This document shows, in pieces, positions 13,260 to 20,525 of a stretch of 33,088 nt of DNA (position 1 is its first letter; each line of letters starts with the position of its first letter). The notes under the pieces were generated by a model that saw only the letters and a program-made list of their open reading frames with translations, was not told the origin of the DNA and did no database searches. The stretch is from IMG/VR virus record IMGVR_UViG_3300048924_000588, positions 1-33,088 of that record, one strand, 5' to 3'. A program made the translations under genes and the position numbers. The stretch is from a virus.

Positions 13260-13493
13260 ATGGGGGCAAATTTCAAAATTGAGCATATTGATGAAAAGGA
13301 AAATCCATATTCCAGTACTGGGTATGTTCGGCTTCCAGATTCCAGAGAAGTGATGACACGCATTAAAAACAATATGCGTGCACCAGAGCCTTCACCGTTG
13401 ATTAAAGAAATTTGCAAAGAAAGAAATTTAGATTGGAAGACTCAGACTACCCTAGAAGAAATAATGATGAAGGTAAGAAAATATGCAAAGTAA
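13260..13493 (+). CDS. Hypothetical protein after the origin (77 aa)
   Basis: Not recognised. Basic, mixed charge; contains YVRLPDSREVMTRIKNNMR and a C-terminal helical segment ending MKVRKYAK. GGTGGGGGTG precedes the ATG. Its place right after the origin suggests a replication role, for instance a short helicase-recruiting factor, but no motif supports this. The 3' end overlaps the next small gene by 11 bp. Confidence 0.6.
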   Translation: MGANFKIEHIDEKENPYSSTGYVRLPDSREVMTRIKNNMRAPEPSPLIKEICKERNLDWKTQTTLEEIMMKVRKYAK

Positions 13494-13647
13494 GTGTTGT
13501 AAAGCAGAAGCTAAAGTTATTGAAACAGAAAATCGAAATTATTATGTGTGTGAGAAATGTCATTTTTGGTGTCACCTAAATTATGAGCCTGTGAGGCTTG
13601 AAAAAGAAGATGGTGCAGCAAAGATATTAGAAGAAAAAATTAATTGA
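13483..13647 (+). CDS. Small zinc-ribbon-like protein (54 aa)
   Basis: Starts with MQSKCCKAEAKVIETENRNY and then VCEKCHFWCH. The CC pair and CxxCxxxCH cluster are spaced like a single zinc knuckle, so metal binding and possibly nucleic-acid binding are likely. Overlaps the upstream gene by 11 bp in another frame. Similar small zinc proteins with the pattern C-C...C-x2-C are common in phage early regions; specific function unknown. Confidence 0.6.
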   Translation: MQSKCCKAEAKVIETENRNYYVCEKCHFWCHLNYEPVRLEKEDGAAKILEEKIN

Positions 13648-13686
13648 ATTTGAGGCGGTAGGATTTCGAAATTTCGGTATTCGTGA

Positions 13687-14061
13687 ATGAGGTTTGGAGT
13701 GGGAAAAGAAAAATTGATTGTAGCGTTACCTTATCCGCCTTCTGTTAATCGTGCGCTTCGAACAACAAGGCAGGGAAAAATCTATCTGCATGATTCAGTG
13801 AAGCGATATAGAGCATCTGTAGGGGTATTAACAATAGCTCTGCCAAGGCTAGGAAAAGCTAAATTGTGTGTTGAAGTCAACATGTATCCGCCCGACAAAA
13901 GACGACGAGACATCGATAATATTTTGAAGTCACTTTTGGATGCTTTGCAGCATGCCGGCGTTTATGAAAATGATTATCAGATCGTGAAATTGACCGTAGA
14001 AAGATGTGGTGTAAGAGAGGGTGGAATGGTTGAAGTTAAGATTGCGGAGTATAGGCAATGA
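13687..14061 (+). CDS. rusA: RusA-type Holliday junction resolvase
   Basis: 124 residues, the usual RusA length. Endonuclease that resolves Holliday junctions made during phage replication and recombination, before packaging. Seen: LPYPPSVNRALR at the N-terminus, then PPDKRRRDIDNILKSLLDAL with D75 and D77 and basic K81, and ENDYQI with D96, matching the three catalytic aspartates of E. coli RusA. The stop overlaps the next ATG by ATGA. Confidence 0.93.
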   Translation: MRFGVGKEKLIVALPYPPSVNRALRTTRQGKIYLHDSVKRYRASVGVLTIALPRLGKAKLCVEVNMYPPDKRRRDIDNILKSLLDALQHAGVYENDYQIVKLTVERCGVREGGMVEVKIAEYRQ

Positions 14062-14237
14062 CTTTGCACGAAGCTTACAAGAAGGTTCTTAGATCTCATG
14101 GTAATGATATTAATAAAACCATGAAATGGTTTAGCACTGCGTTATTCGAATTTAAACACAAATCACCTAATGAAATGATTAAGGCTAAGAAGCAGAAGAT
14201 GGTTATTGATTACATTAACAAGCATTTTATTTACTAG
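14058..14237 (+). CDS. Small protein resembling a Xre/MbcA toxin-binding-like (DUF2384) domain (59 aa)
   Basis: Sequence runs MTLHEAYKKVLRSHGNDINK, then KWFSTALFEFKHKSPNEMI and a helical tail KQKMVIDYINKHF. The W-F-..-K-SP-xEMI pattern recalls the parS/MbcA toxin-binding domain (W..T.N..L.G.SP.ELL) but is too short and diverged for certainty. No toxin gene is next to it. Overlaps rusA by ATGA, so it belongs to the same operon. Confidence 0.5.
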   Translation: MTLHEAYKKVLRSHGNDINKTMKWFSTALFEFKHKSPNEMIKAKKQKMVIDYINKHFIY

Positions 14238-14246
14238 AGGAAAGGT

Positions 14247-14600
14247 ATGAAGCCGTGGAAGCATGCGCAAGTTTCAGTGAAAAAATTTGGTGGAAAGCCT
14301 GAAGATTATTTAAAGATTCATGATTTTTTTGATTCTAGCAAAGCTCACTTTCCCGATATGCGACATCGAGCTTTACTGCATAGCAGCTTTGGCATTTTTA
14401 TTGTTGAAAGTGTATTTGGGACAAACATTATGAATAGCGATGGCAAATTGGTTTCCGTGAGAGATATTGGAGAGCAGCATGTTATTGATGATATGGGCAC
14501 CATACCAACAGTGCAGGATTATTTAATACATTTGCCCTTATTGAGTTGGTTGGGTGGTAAAAAACGCAAGATCACAAAAACAATTGAATTAGTAGATTAA
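14247..14600 (+). CDS. DUF6915 family phage protein
   Basis: 117 residues with the family blocks VKKFGGKPEDYLKIHDFFDSS, HFPDMRHRALLHSSFGIF, ESVFGTNIMNSDGK, and DIGEQHVIDDMGTIPTVQDY. This protein is widespread in temperate phages and plasmids of Proteobacteria; its role is unknown. The conserved H/D/E residues (H25, D30, H38, H44) could bind metal. GAGGAAAGG precedes the ATG. Confidence 0.8.
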   Translation: MKPWKHAQVSVKKFGGKPEDYLKIHDFFDSSKAHFPDMRHRALLHSSFGIFIVESVFGTNIMNSDGKLVSVRDIGEQHVIDDMGTIPTVQDYLIHLPLLSWLGGKKRKITKTIELVD

Positions 14601-14611
14601 GGGGAAAGGAA

Positions 14612-15034
14612 ATGAATTTAGAAGAAATTTTAGCAATAAAAAAATCTTACCAAGATGCGGTAGCGACGCATGGTAAATCCGCGCTACAACTTTTATTTAA
14701 TGATTTTTTTGGAAAGCATCCTGAGGTAGAGATTTTGTCTTGGACTCAATATATCCCAGGTTTTAATGATGGCGAACCTTGTATGTTTACTATGGGTGAA
14801 CTTGGAGTAAAGCTAGTTAATGGGGGGTATCTAGATGAAGAAGATGCAGAGGAAGATTTTTTCTCTTCTTGGAATCTTCAAGAATCAAATCCATCTTTGA
14901 GTGGATCTATGGATAGTCTAGAAATAAATCTTGGTGAATTAGAAGATTTATGCCAGGAAGTTTTTAGTTTAGACGTTCGTATATTGGTCTATAAAGACAG
15001 AATTGAAACTGAAGAATATGAATGTGGATATTAA
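14612..15034 (+). CDS. Conserved phage protein with FNDGEPC motif (140 aa)
   Basis: Not tied to a function. Contains SWTQYIPGFNDGEPCMFTMGE, a block seen in proteins of several unrelated phages and bacteria, inside an acidic, mostly helical sequence. The second half is very acidic (LDEEDAEEDFF). GGGGAAAGG precedes the ATG. Lies in the compact early-right operon between DUF6915 and an 83-aa gene. Confidence 0.65.
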   Translation: MNLEEILAIKKSYQDAVATHGKSALQLLFNDFFGKHPEVEILSWTQYIPGFNDGEPCMFTMGELGVKLVNGGYLDEEDAEEDFFSSWNLQESNPSLSGSMDSLEINLGELEDLCQEVFSLDVRILVYKDRIETEEYECGY

Positions 15035-15037
15035 AAT

Positions 15038-15289
15038 ATGAAATTTCGAATTGTTAAAAGATACGACGGAAGCTTTGAGGTTCATAAAAAGTCAGATATG
15101 TTTTCAGGTTGGCAGAAAGAGAAAATATACAAGTGGGATGTTAGTGAAAAAGATATTACGAAAGTTAGCCAAGACGGGTCAACGCCTTACTTATTTTTAG
15201 CACAAGAGGTTATGAAAAATAAAGTAAAGCAAATTAAAGAAAGAAAAATTAAAAAAGAATTCCAAATAATTGAGGAGGTGAAAATATGA
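15038..15289 (+). CDS. Hypothetical protein (83 aa)
   Basis: Not recognised. Begins MKFRIVKRYDGSFEVHKKSD, compatible with a short beta-sheet, with WQKEKIYKW in the middle and a lysine-rich helical C-terminus. Starts 3 bp after the previous stop and ends in an ATGA overlap with a small membrane protein gene. Confidence 0.6.
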   Translation: MKFRIVKRYDGSFEVHKKSDMFSGWQKEKIYKWDVSEKDITKVSQDGSTPYLFLAQEVMKNKVKQIKERKIKKEFQIIEEVKI

Positions 15290-15432
15290 AATTGGACAAT
15301 GAATCATTTTGGCATTTAGGAGTCGTTTGTTTGACGCTAATCATCGTAACTATGATTGTTTGCATTACTGTAGATGATGCGACAACTATTTCTAAGCGGT
15401 CTGAAACACACGAGAGCTATCCTAGGAATTGA
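15286..15432 (+). CDS. Small single-TM protein (48 aa)
   Basis: One hydrophobic helix (about residues 10-29, LGVVCLTLIIVTMIVCIT) between a short polar N-terminus and a hydrophilic tail. Preceded by a near-perfect GAGGAGGTG and overlapping the previous stop by ATGA, so it is very likely translated. Unknown function; small inner-membrane proteins in this place may affect host processes. Confidence 0.65.
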   Translation: MKLDNESFWHLGVVCLTLIIVTMIVCITVDDATTISKRSETHESYPRN

Positions 15433-15434
15433 GT

Positions 15435-15821
15435 ATGAATAACAAATTAAAACCGTTTGATCTTGAACGAGCGCTGGCGGGGGATCCCGTTGTTACGAGA
15501 GAGTGGAAGAAAGTTTTAACTATAGCTCACTTCCCTCATAATCATCCTAGAAATCATGTATATGCTCAAATAGAAGGAAGTTTTGCATGTGATACATTTT
15601 ATTCTAATGGAAGAAATGAAATCGACATAGAAACTGAGTGGGATCTCTTCATGGCCCCAAAAACCAAGAAGCTTTGGATTGCTGTGAATAAAACAACTAA
15701 TTCGAATGGAAATCATTGGTGTCTCTCCACAATAGAATTATCCAAAGAAGATTTAATTAAAAGCTTAATTGGAATGCCGTTAGGAAATTATCATCTCGTT
15801 GAGATTGAAATCGAAGAGTAA
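15435..15821 (+). CDS. Conserved phage protein, NKLKPFDLERALAGDP family (128 aa)
   Basis: Begins MNNKLKPFDLERALAGDPVVTR, a recurring N-terminus in many phage small proteins, often followed by a beta-rich domain such as here (YAQIEGSFACDTFY, LFMAPKTKKLWIAVN). Function unknown. ATG at 15435 is chosen because it follows the previous stop by 2 bp; a TTG two codons upstream is the alternative. Confidence 0.65.
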   Translation: MNNKLKPFDLERALAGDPVVTREWKKVLTIAHFPHNHPRNHVYAQIEGSFACDTFYSNGRNEIDIETEWDLFMAPKTKKLWIAVNKTTNSNGNHWCLSTIELSKEDLIKSLIGMPLGNYHLVEIEIEE

Positions 15822-15854
15822 GTATTAATTCACAATTACGCGTAGGGAATAAAG

Positions 15855-16121
15855 ATGAGAACAATTTGGAAATATGAAATACCCATCGCAGATAAGTTCG
15901 TTTTGCAGATGCCTATTACAGCAAAAATATTAACTACCCAAATTCAAAATGGTCTTCCTGTTATGTGGGCCGTCGTAAATACCGAAGAAAAGTTGAAAGA
16001 AAGGACATTTTATTTGTTTGGTACGGGCCATAGATTTCCTGAGGAACATAATGTGCGCTACATAAACACATTTCAAATAGACTCTTTTGTCGGACACTTG
16101 TTTGAAGACTGTGAGATTTAA
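15855..16121 (+). CDS. DUF7352-like phage protein (88 aa)
   Basis: Pattern MRTIWKYEIPIADKFVLQMP, then AKILTTQIQNGLPVMWAVVN and FYLFGTGHRFPEE corresponds to the DUF7352 family (WKY-opening, QNG-P-.WA.V, GTGH), small beta-barrel-like proteins common in phages. No biochemical function is known. GTAGGGAA precedes the ATG. Confidence 0.78.
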   Translation: MRTIWKYEIPIADKFVLQMPITAKILTTQIQNGLPVMWAVVNTEEKLKERTFYLFGTGHRFPEEHNVRYINTFQIDSFVGHLFEDCEI

Positions 16122-16124
16122 TAA

Positions 16125-16565
16125 ATGAAAATTGAAAATCAGATATGTGATTTAGAGTATGCAAAAATGCTTGAAGAGTTGGGGGTTATGCAGAATAGTT
16201 ATTTTTATCATATTTGCGGTAATGGAATAAATGATGAATTTGAGGAGCAACATATTATTTTGGATACATTACAAAAAGATGGAATATCAAAATATAAAAT
16301 TTTGGAAGGAATGAAGATTGAATTTTATTCTGCATTCACAGTTGCGGAACTGGGTGAGATCCTTCCGATAGAATTAAATGATAAGTATTTATTGTCTCAT
16401 CGGTGCTCAAGAGGTGGTTGGTGGCTTATGTATTCAAATGATAGTAACGACAATGAATGTAATTCTGTATGGGATTTATCTGAAGCCAATGCCAGAGCAA
16501 AAATGCTAATTTATTTAATCGAAAATGATCTTGTCAAAGTGGAGGATTTGAATAATGGTAATTGA
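16125..16565 (+). CDS. Conserved mobile-element protein (146 aa), unknown
   Basis: Begins MKIENQICDLEYAKMLEELG and contains FTVAELGEILPIEL and SEANARAKMLIYLIENDL. This arrangement (an SLEYAKxLxELG start and an ARAKMLIYLIEN end) recurs in hypothetical proteins of phages and plasmids. Function unknown. Starts 3 bp after the previous stop; its 3' end overlaps the next small gene by 11 bp. Confidence 0.65.
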   Translation: MKIENQICDLEYAKMLEELGVMQNSYFYHICGNGINDEFEEQHIILDTLQKDGISKYKILEGMKIEFYSAFTVAELGEILPIELNDKYLLSHRCSRGGWWLMYSNDSNDNECNSVWDLSEANARAKMLIYLIENDLVKVEDLNNGN

Positions 16566-16728
16566 TATAGTTGGATCTACGCTTTCTCTTTCAGCAGAAA
16601 ATGAAGCTGATAAGCATTATTTATCATATATAGATAATCAGCTATCTTCAAATAAGATTAATTATGAAGTTGAAAGGCAATGGGATATTCGTCGAATTGA
16701 TATTCCATTATCTTTGAAGAGTATATAG
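16555..16728 (+). CDS. Small hypothetical protein (57 aa)
   Basis: Not recognised. Starts at an ATG preceded by GGAGG within the upstream gene's last codons. Acidic, with SYIDNQLSSNKINYEVERQ suggesting helix then strand. The good ribosome site and the overlap are the main support. Confidence 0.5.
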   Translation: MVIDIVGSTLSLSAENEADKHYLSYIDNQLSSNKINYEVERQWDIRRIDIPLSLKSI

Positions 16729-16758
16729 ATTTCTAATTGGTTGGAAGTGGGGGGGTAA

Positions 16759-16938
16759 ATGACAGAATTAAATATATTTCCTTGTCCGGTTTGTGGTGGG
16801 GGAGGGGAATTGTCTACTGGTCAAATTGGGCCAATGAGAGCAATAGCGTATTACATTGAATGTATGTCTTGTTCATCCTCAAGCAATATGAAGTTTGGTA
16901 TTGAAAATGCAATAGAAGCATGGAATAAGCGAGTATGA
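16759..16938 (+). CDS. Lar-like restriction alleviation/zinc-ribbon protein (59 aa)
   Basis: Has FPCPVCGGGGELS, then YIECMSCSSSS, and ends with AIEAWNKRV: two CxxC pairs and the EAxxAWNxR tail typical of Lar-family phage proteins. Rac prophage Lar modulates type I restriction; many relatives are untested. GTGGGGGGG precedes the ATG. Overlaps the next gene by ATGA. Confidence 0.75.
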   Translation: MTELNIFPCPVCGGGGELSTGQIGPMRAIAYYIECMSCSSSSNMKFGIENAIEAWNKRV

Positions 16939-17126
16939 ATAAAAAAATCTATCGTAATCCATGTGAGTATAATCCAGTAGAAAAGCGTGCTTGTTTCGAA
17001 CATGAAGTGCATGCCAATGCTGATTGTATAATTGGTCATAATGGTCATTGGAGATTATGCGACAGTTGCGCAAATCTTTCAGAATTTAAAAAATTTAAAA
17101 TTAGAAAGAAGATAGAGGATAAATAA
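16935..17126 (+). CDS. Cys/His-rich small protein (63 aa)
   Basis: Contains cysteines and histidines spaced as possible zinc ligands: NPCEYNPVEKRACFEHEVH, DCIIGHNGHWRLCDSCANL. Not matched to a family. Likely a zinc-binding structural or DNA-binding protein. Starts by ATGA overlap with the Lar-like gene. Confidence 0.6.
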   Translation: MNKKIYRNPCEYNPVEKRACFEHEVHANADCIIGHNGHWRLCDSCANLSEFKKFKIRKKIEDK

Positions 17127-17127
17127 A

Positions 17128-17367
17128 ATGAGAACCAAAAATCATTTAAAAAAATTAAGTAAGCTATCTGGATCTAAATTTTGGAAATATATCATAGAGA
17201 ACAAGCATGACCTAAAGTTGATTTTAGATAATGATGATACCATCGTTGTTCTTAATAATTCTAACGAAGATGATGAAAATCATATAAGTGCTCCTAATTA
17301 TTTAGGGAATTCTCAAGGAATTTTAGAATTACTAAAATCAATTGGTATCTGTCATGAAGTTTGCTAA
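17128..17367 (+). CDS. Hypothetical protein (79 aa)
   Basis: Not recognised. Basic N-terminus (MRTKNHLKKLSKLSGSKFWK) and an acidic centre (DNDDTIVVLNNSNEDDE). Starts one base after the preceding stop. No further features. Confidence 0.55.
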   Translation: MRTKNHLKKLSKLSGSKFWKYIIENKHDLKLILDNDDTIVVLNNSNEDDENHISAPNYLGNSQGILELLKSIGICHEVC

Positions 17368-17378
17368 GGGAATTTAAA

Positions 17379-17546
17379 ATGACTGAATCAGATACAGAAT
17401 TGCTATCTAAAATAAAGCAAGCGATGCTCTTAAGACAAAAAGCGTATGAAGCCAATCGTCAGTTTGCTAAAGCACATGCTATTAAATTAATGTTACATGA
17501 TATATCAGAAAGATTTGAATGTTCATGGATGTGTGGTTATGGATGA
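17379..17546 (+). CDS. Small helical protein (55 aa)
   Basis: ATG at 17379 (with AAGGGAA upstream) is preferred over an overlapping TTG. Begins MTESDTELLSKIKQAMLLRQ and ends with a CSWMCG cysteine pair. Its first 14 bases are identical to those of the gene at 17639, suggesting a partial duplication of start regions. Confidence 0.55.
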   Translation: MTESDTELLSKIKQAMLLRQKAYEANRQFAKAHAIKLMLHDISERFECSWMCGYG

Positions 17547-17646
17547 GTCAGAAAAATGCGCGTGCCCTGTTCCAGATCGAGAATATTTATGGGGAGATAT
17601 TTGTTTTTGTGAATATTGTCAAAAGGTAGTTAAAGATAATGACTGA
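17539..17646 (+). CDS. Tiny Cys-rich protein (35 aa)
   Basis: Sequence begins MDESEKCACPVPD and has DICFCEYCQK, two close CxC/CxxC pairs that could bind one zinc. Overlaps the upstream and downstream genes by 8 bp each. Length makes it uncertain, but the overlapped arrangement and cysteine spacing favour a real gene. Confidence 0.45.
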   Translation: MDESEKCACPVPDREYLWGDICFCEYCQKVVKDND

Positions 17647-17800
17647 ATCAGAAAAGTGCCAGAAGTTATTGGAATTTGTTAAAAATTTAGCATGGCTGCA
17701 TCGATATGATGATGAAGAGATAAAAGAATTTAATGGCCAGGGTTTTTATTTAGAAGCTAAAGAAGCAAGAGGTTTGTTAAAAGAAATAGGTGAACTATGA
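17639..17800 (+). CDS. Small helical protein (53 aa)
   Basis: Begins MTESEKCQKLLEFVKNLAWL and ends ARGLLKEIGEL. Resembles the next gene product in pattern (LLEFxK near the start, LLxxIGE at the end), so the two look like diverged paralogues. Ends in an ATGA overlap. Confidence 0.55.
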   Translation: MTESEKCQKLLEFVKNLAWLHRYDDEEIKEFNGQGFYLEAKEARGLLKEIGEL

Positions 17801-17973
17801 CATTAGAAGAAAAGTATGGGGCTTTATTAGAATTCATTAAACGCGTACACGGGGTAGGCGTCTCGATACGCAACGGCACATCTGAGGCGAGAAACGATAT
17901 AGAGCTTTTGAATGTCTATAAAGCTATGGATTTTGACGTGAGAGTATTGCTGCAAAAAATAGGTGAAGAATGA
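17797..17973 (+). CDS. Small helical protein (58 aa), paralogue of preceding gene
   Basis: Begins MTLEEKYGALLEFIKRVHG and ends VRVLLQKIGEE, matching the 17639 gene in layout. Overlaps the previous stop and the next start by ATGA, in a train of coupled genes. Function unknown. Confidence 0.55.
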   Translation: MTLEEKYGALLEFIKRVHGVGVSIRNGTSEARNDIELLNVYKAMDFDVRVLLQKIGEE

Positions 17974-18161
17974 GCGAATGGATTAGTGTTAAAGACATGT
18001 TACCCGTATCAGGTAAGATAAACTTAGTTTCTAATGGAAAAGGAGTAACCACTGGGTCATATGAAGATTTTTATCAAGAATTTATTCTTTATAATACCGT
18101 AGATAGAAAAATAGAAGATGTTACCCACTGGATGCCACTACCAAATCCTCCTGAGGAATAA
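17970..18161 (+). CDS. DUF551-like phage protein (63 aa)
   Basis: Begins MSEWISVKDMLPVSGK and ends VTHWMPLPNPPEE. WISV-D-LP at the start and VTHWMPLP-PP at the end are the DUF551 hallmark, a short domain in many lambdoid phage early genes. Function unknown. Confidence 0.85.
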   Translation: MSEWISVKDMLPVSGKINLVSNGKGVTTGSYEDFYQEFILYNTVDRKIEDVTHWMPLPNPPEE

Positions 18162-18163
18162 AT

Positions 18164-18415
18164 ATGGCCGCAATAGATAAGATATATGGAACTAGAAAGC
18201 AATACATTGAGCTTAGACAATGGTTACATAAGACAGGAAGGAAACTACATTTAACATGTATGTATGATGACATTCCACGTATAGATGATCAACATAAAGA
18301 AACTCCTATATCAAATTTCGCCTGTTGGATGGATAGAGATTTATGGCTTAACTGTCCTCTTGAATTTGTCAGGGAAAGGTTAATTGAACAATATAATGGT
18401 GAGCCTATAAAATGA
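18164..18415 (+). CDS. Hypothetical phage protein (83 aa)
   Basis: Not recognised. Contains GTRKQYIELRQWLHK, TCMYDDIPR and a WMDRDLWLNCPLEFVRERL C-terminal helix. The W/L-rich end may be a protein-interaction surface. Starts 2 bp after DUF551 and ends in ATGA overlap with an exported protein gene. Confidence 0.6.
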   Translation: MAAIDKIYGTRKQYIELRQWLHKTGRKLHLTCMYDDIPRIDDQHKETPISNFACWMDRDLWLNCPLEFVRERLIEQYNGEPIK

Positions 18416-18606
18416 ATAAATTAATATTTTTAATACTGTTATTGCCCGTAGTTTGTTTTGCTAAGCCAGAATGGGAAAAAGTAACTTGTGAAATGTCTAG
18501 TCCTTGTATTTATCGTTTGTGTGTTCCGCATGGATGGTTGGTTACGCGTGGTGCACAAGGATTAGCATTCTACCCAGACGAAAAGCATGAGTGGAGGATT
18601 GATTGA
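18412..18606 (+). CDS. Small exported Cys-containing protein (64 aa)
   Basis: Signal peptide MNKLIFLILLLPVVCFA, likely cut before KPEWEK. The mature peptide of about 47 residues has three cysteines after the cut (VTCEMSSPCIYRLCV). Shares KPxW and PCI with the cargo protein at 9798. Periplasmic or lipid-independent secretion expected. Coupled by overlap to genes on both sides. Confidence 0.6.
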   Translation: MNKLIFLILLLPVVCFAKPEWEKVTCEMSSPCIYRLCVPHGWLVTRGAQGLAFYPDEKHEWRID

Positions 18607-19133
18607 TGAAGCAAAGGGAAGCTGAATTGTTTGCTGATATAGGACATACACAAGTAGGTCAAAAGAGAAAATATACTAATGATCCATATATTTACCATCC
18701 TAGGAATGTTGCGTATTTAGTTCAGGTGGTAGGCGGAACCGATGAAATGATTTCGGCCGCTTTTTTACATGATGTTCTTGAAGATGTTGCGCCCAAATAC
18801 CCTGGTCAATTTGGTGAGGGAGCTATTAGGAAGGCATTCGGTGATGAAATTCTTGAGCTAGTTAAATGGCTAACTGATGTTTCTAAGCCTGAAGACGGTA
18901 ATAGAGATGTTAGAAAGAAAATTGATAGAGATCATACTGCTGCTGCGCCTGCGCAAGCAAAAACAATTAAGCTTGCTGATTTAATCGATAATTCATTAAG
19001 TATATGTGAGCATGATCCTGGTTTTGCGAGAATTTATTTGAAAGAAAAGAGGTTGTTGCTAGACGTGCTTAGAGATGGTGATAAAAATCTTTGGGATATA
19101 GCAAATAATATTTTAATTAGGAATGGATATTAA
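18606..19133 (+). CDS. HD-domain hydrolase, MESH1/SpoT-like (p)ppGpp hydrolase candidate
   Basis: 175 residues from the ATG at 18606, which overlaps the previous stop (TGATG). HD metal-binding set: H31 in YIYHPRNVA, H55-D56 in FLHDVLED with E59 and D60 following, and D125 in KLADLIDN. The LTDVSKP and IKLADLIDN blocks match the small alarmone hydrolase/MESH1 group. It may remove (p)ppGpp or a related nucleotide during infection, blunting the stringent response or a nucleotide-signalling defence. Other HD phosphohydrolase substrates are possible. Confidence 0.82.
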   Translation: MKQREAELFADIGHTQVGQKRKYTNDPYIYHPRNVAYLVQVVGGTDEMISAAFLHDVLEDVAPKYPGQFGEGAIRKAFGDEILELVKWLTDVSKPEDGNRDVRKKIDRDHTAAAPAQAKTIKLADLIDNSLSICEHDPGFARIYLKEKRLLLDVLRDGDKNLWDIANNILIRNGY

Positions 19134-19234
19134 TGCTGATAACTCTAGGTCATCTGTTCGATTTGTATCTTGCCGGGATAGTAACTGGCGTCATAGGTAT
19201 GTGCTGGTTTATTTGGTGGGGGAAAAATAAATAA
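19133..19234 (+). CDS. Tiny single-TM protein (33 aa)
   Basis: ATG overlaps the HD gene stop by one base (TAATG). Hydrophobic helix with YLAGIVTGVIGMCWFIWW and a short basic end. Too small to classify. May be a membrane micro-protein of the phage. Confidence 0.45.
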   Translation: MLITLGHLFDLYLAGIVTGVIGMCWFIWWGKNK

Positions 19235-19341
19235 ATGAATTTACTGAAGAAGATAAAATAATTCTTAAAAAACTAACTAATCCAAAATATGATTTAAATG
19301 ATCTTCATCAATTTTTAACTAATCAAGAGAAGAGACATTGA
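19231..19341 (+). other. Open frame of about 36 codons without an ATG
   Basis: The only frame open through this stretch encodes NEFTEEDKIILKKLTNPKYD and ends at a TGA that overlaps the next gene's TTG. Composition looks coding, but no ATG, GTG or TTG opens it after the previous stop. Either it starts at an AUA, is the remnant of a shortened gene, or is not translated. Confidence 0.3.
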
Positions 19342-19874
19342 GTGCGGAATTTGAGAAGATATATTGGGATAATGTTGAGGAATTGTATGTGCAAATGAAG
19401 AGATTTAAGATTAGTTATTATTATTGTGATTCTGGGATGGAAGGAATAGCGAATGAATTTCCTGAATGCATAATTGATGCTCATAATTTAGATATGGCCA
19501 TATTTATTTATCATCTACTATATACTAAGTCATATCTAGATATATCTTTTAGGGAATTTGAAAAAAAAGATGAAGTAGAAAAAATGTGGGGAATATCTGC
19601 TATTGAAATGCAGAAATCTCATAATGATGAAGCGGTTACTATCAAAAAATCCCAGCGGGAAGAGATGCTTGAGTATAAGAAGAAGGTTGATAATTTATTT
19701 GATTCAAGTATGTATCGATCTTATAGAGAAAGTTTAATTGATTTAAGAAAAAGAATAGAAACATTAGAAGAAGTATCAGCAGATTTCATACAGAAAGAGC
19801 AGGGCGAGTTATATAAAAGAATAATGAAATTAGAAGAAAAATTGAATACATTAACGAATGGTTGTGTTAACTAA
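19338..19874 (+). CDS. Hypothetical protein with C-terminal coiled coil (178 aa)
   Basis: Not recognised. Begins at a TTG that overlaps the preceding TGA and is preceded by AGAGAAG; no ATG occurs before codon 20. Residues about 115-175 (RESLIDLRKRIETLEEVSAD, then MKLEEKLNTL) form a long coiled coil. Unknown function. Confidence 0.6.
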   Translation: MSAEFEKIYWDNVEELYVQMKRFKISYYYCDSGMEGIANEFPECIIDAHNLDMAIFIYHLLYTKSYLDISFREFEKKDEVEKMWGISAIEMQKSHNDEAVTIKKSQREEMLEYKKKVDNLFDSSMYRSYRESLIDLRKRIETLEEVSADFIQKEQGELYKRIMKLEEKLNTLTNGCVN

Positions 19875-19978
19875 AATTTCAATAATAAATTTAGTAAATT
19901 AATCTATTGAAAAAGAATTGGAAAAATTAGAGAATAGTTCCGAAAATTTTTCATATTACAATTAATAAGGATGTGGTC

Positions 19979-20473
19979 GTGAAAAAAATAGCAATTTATT
20001 TGTTACTCGCTTCGTTGTCAATGTCAGCCTCAGCTATCACAGGTCATGGTTTTACAATTATATCTGAAACTCATAAAGTAACGCCTGGCGCGCAGGGATC
20101 GATAAAGCGCGACGTTGGAGCTGTTCCAGGCTCAAATGGTGAAGTTGCGGCTGTATCTTCGACTTCGGATGCTCATGGAAAAAAAAACACTAATATCGGG
20201 CTAAAAAGTCATCATACTTTTAGTATAAGAAACCTAACAGGAGGACCGCAACGTTATAAGGTTCATTATGAATTGGTTACTCATGGCATGTCATCAATAC
20301 ATGATATTGAGTTAGAAATCCGAGCTCAAGGATATGCTGTAGAAGGAGCGGATGTTTTTTTAGCGGTAAATTTCCCCACCCCTGCTCAATACCCAATTAA
20401 TGCTGATACTAAGATATCAGGGCCTCATTCGGATTTTTTTCGTTCGAACGCGAAATTAACTATTACTAATTAA
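19979..20473 (+). CDS. Exported protein (164 aa), end of the early-right block
   Basis: Not recognised. GTG at 19979 chosen for its spacing from TAAGG; two other GTG/GTC codons lie upstream. The signal peptide runs KKIAIYLLLASLSMSASA with likely cleavage ASA|ITG. The mature domain is beta-rich (SHHTFSIRNLTGGPQRYKVH, VEGADVFLAVNFPTP), as in periplasmic or surface immunoglobulin-like folds. It has 98 bp of upstream non-coding sequence and its own terminator, so it may be an independently expressed cargo gene. Confidence 0.7.
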   Translation: MKKIAIYLLLASLSMSASAITGHGFTIISETHKVTPGAQGSIKRDVGAVPGSNGEVAAVSSTSDAHGKKNTNIGLKSHHTFSIRNLTGGPQRYKVHYELVTHGMSSIHDIELEIRAQGYAVEGADVFLAVNFPTPAQYPINADTKISGPHSDFFRSNAKLTITN

Positions 20474-20487
20474 CTTAATAATTTAAT

Positions 20488-20525
20488 GGCATGGCCAGCA
20501 AGCTCTGGCCAATTGCCTATTTTTT
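20488..20525 (+). terminator. Strong rho-independent terminator
   Basis: Perfect TGGCCAG/CTGGCCA stem (20492-20498, 20505-20511) around a CAAGCT loop, extended by GGCA/TGCC, then TATTTTTT. Ends rightward transcription from the exported-protein gene and overlaps the end of the convergent minus-strand gene. Confidence 0.85.
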
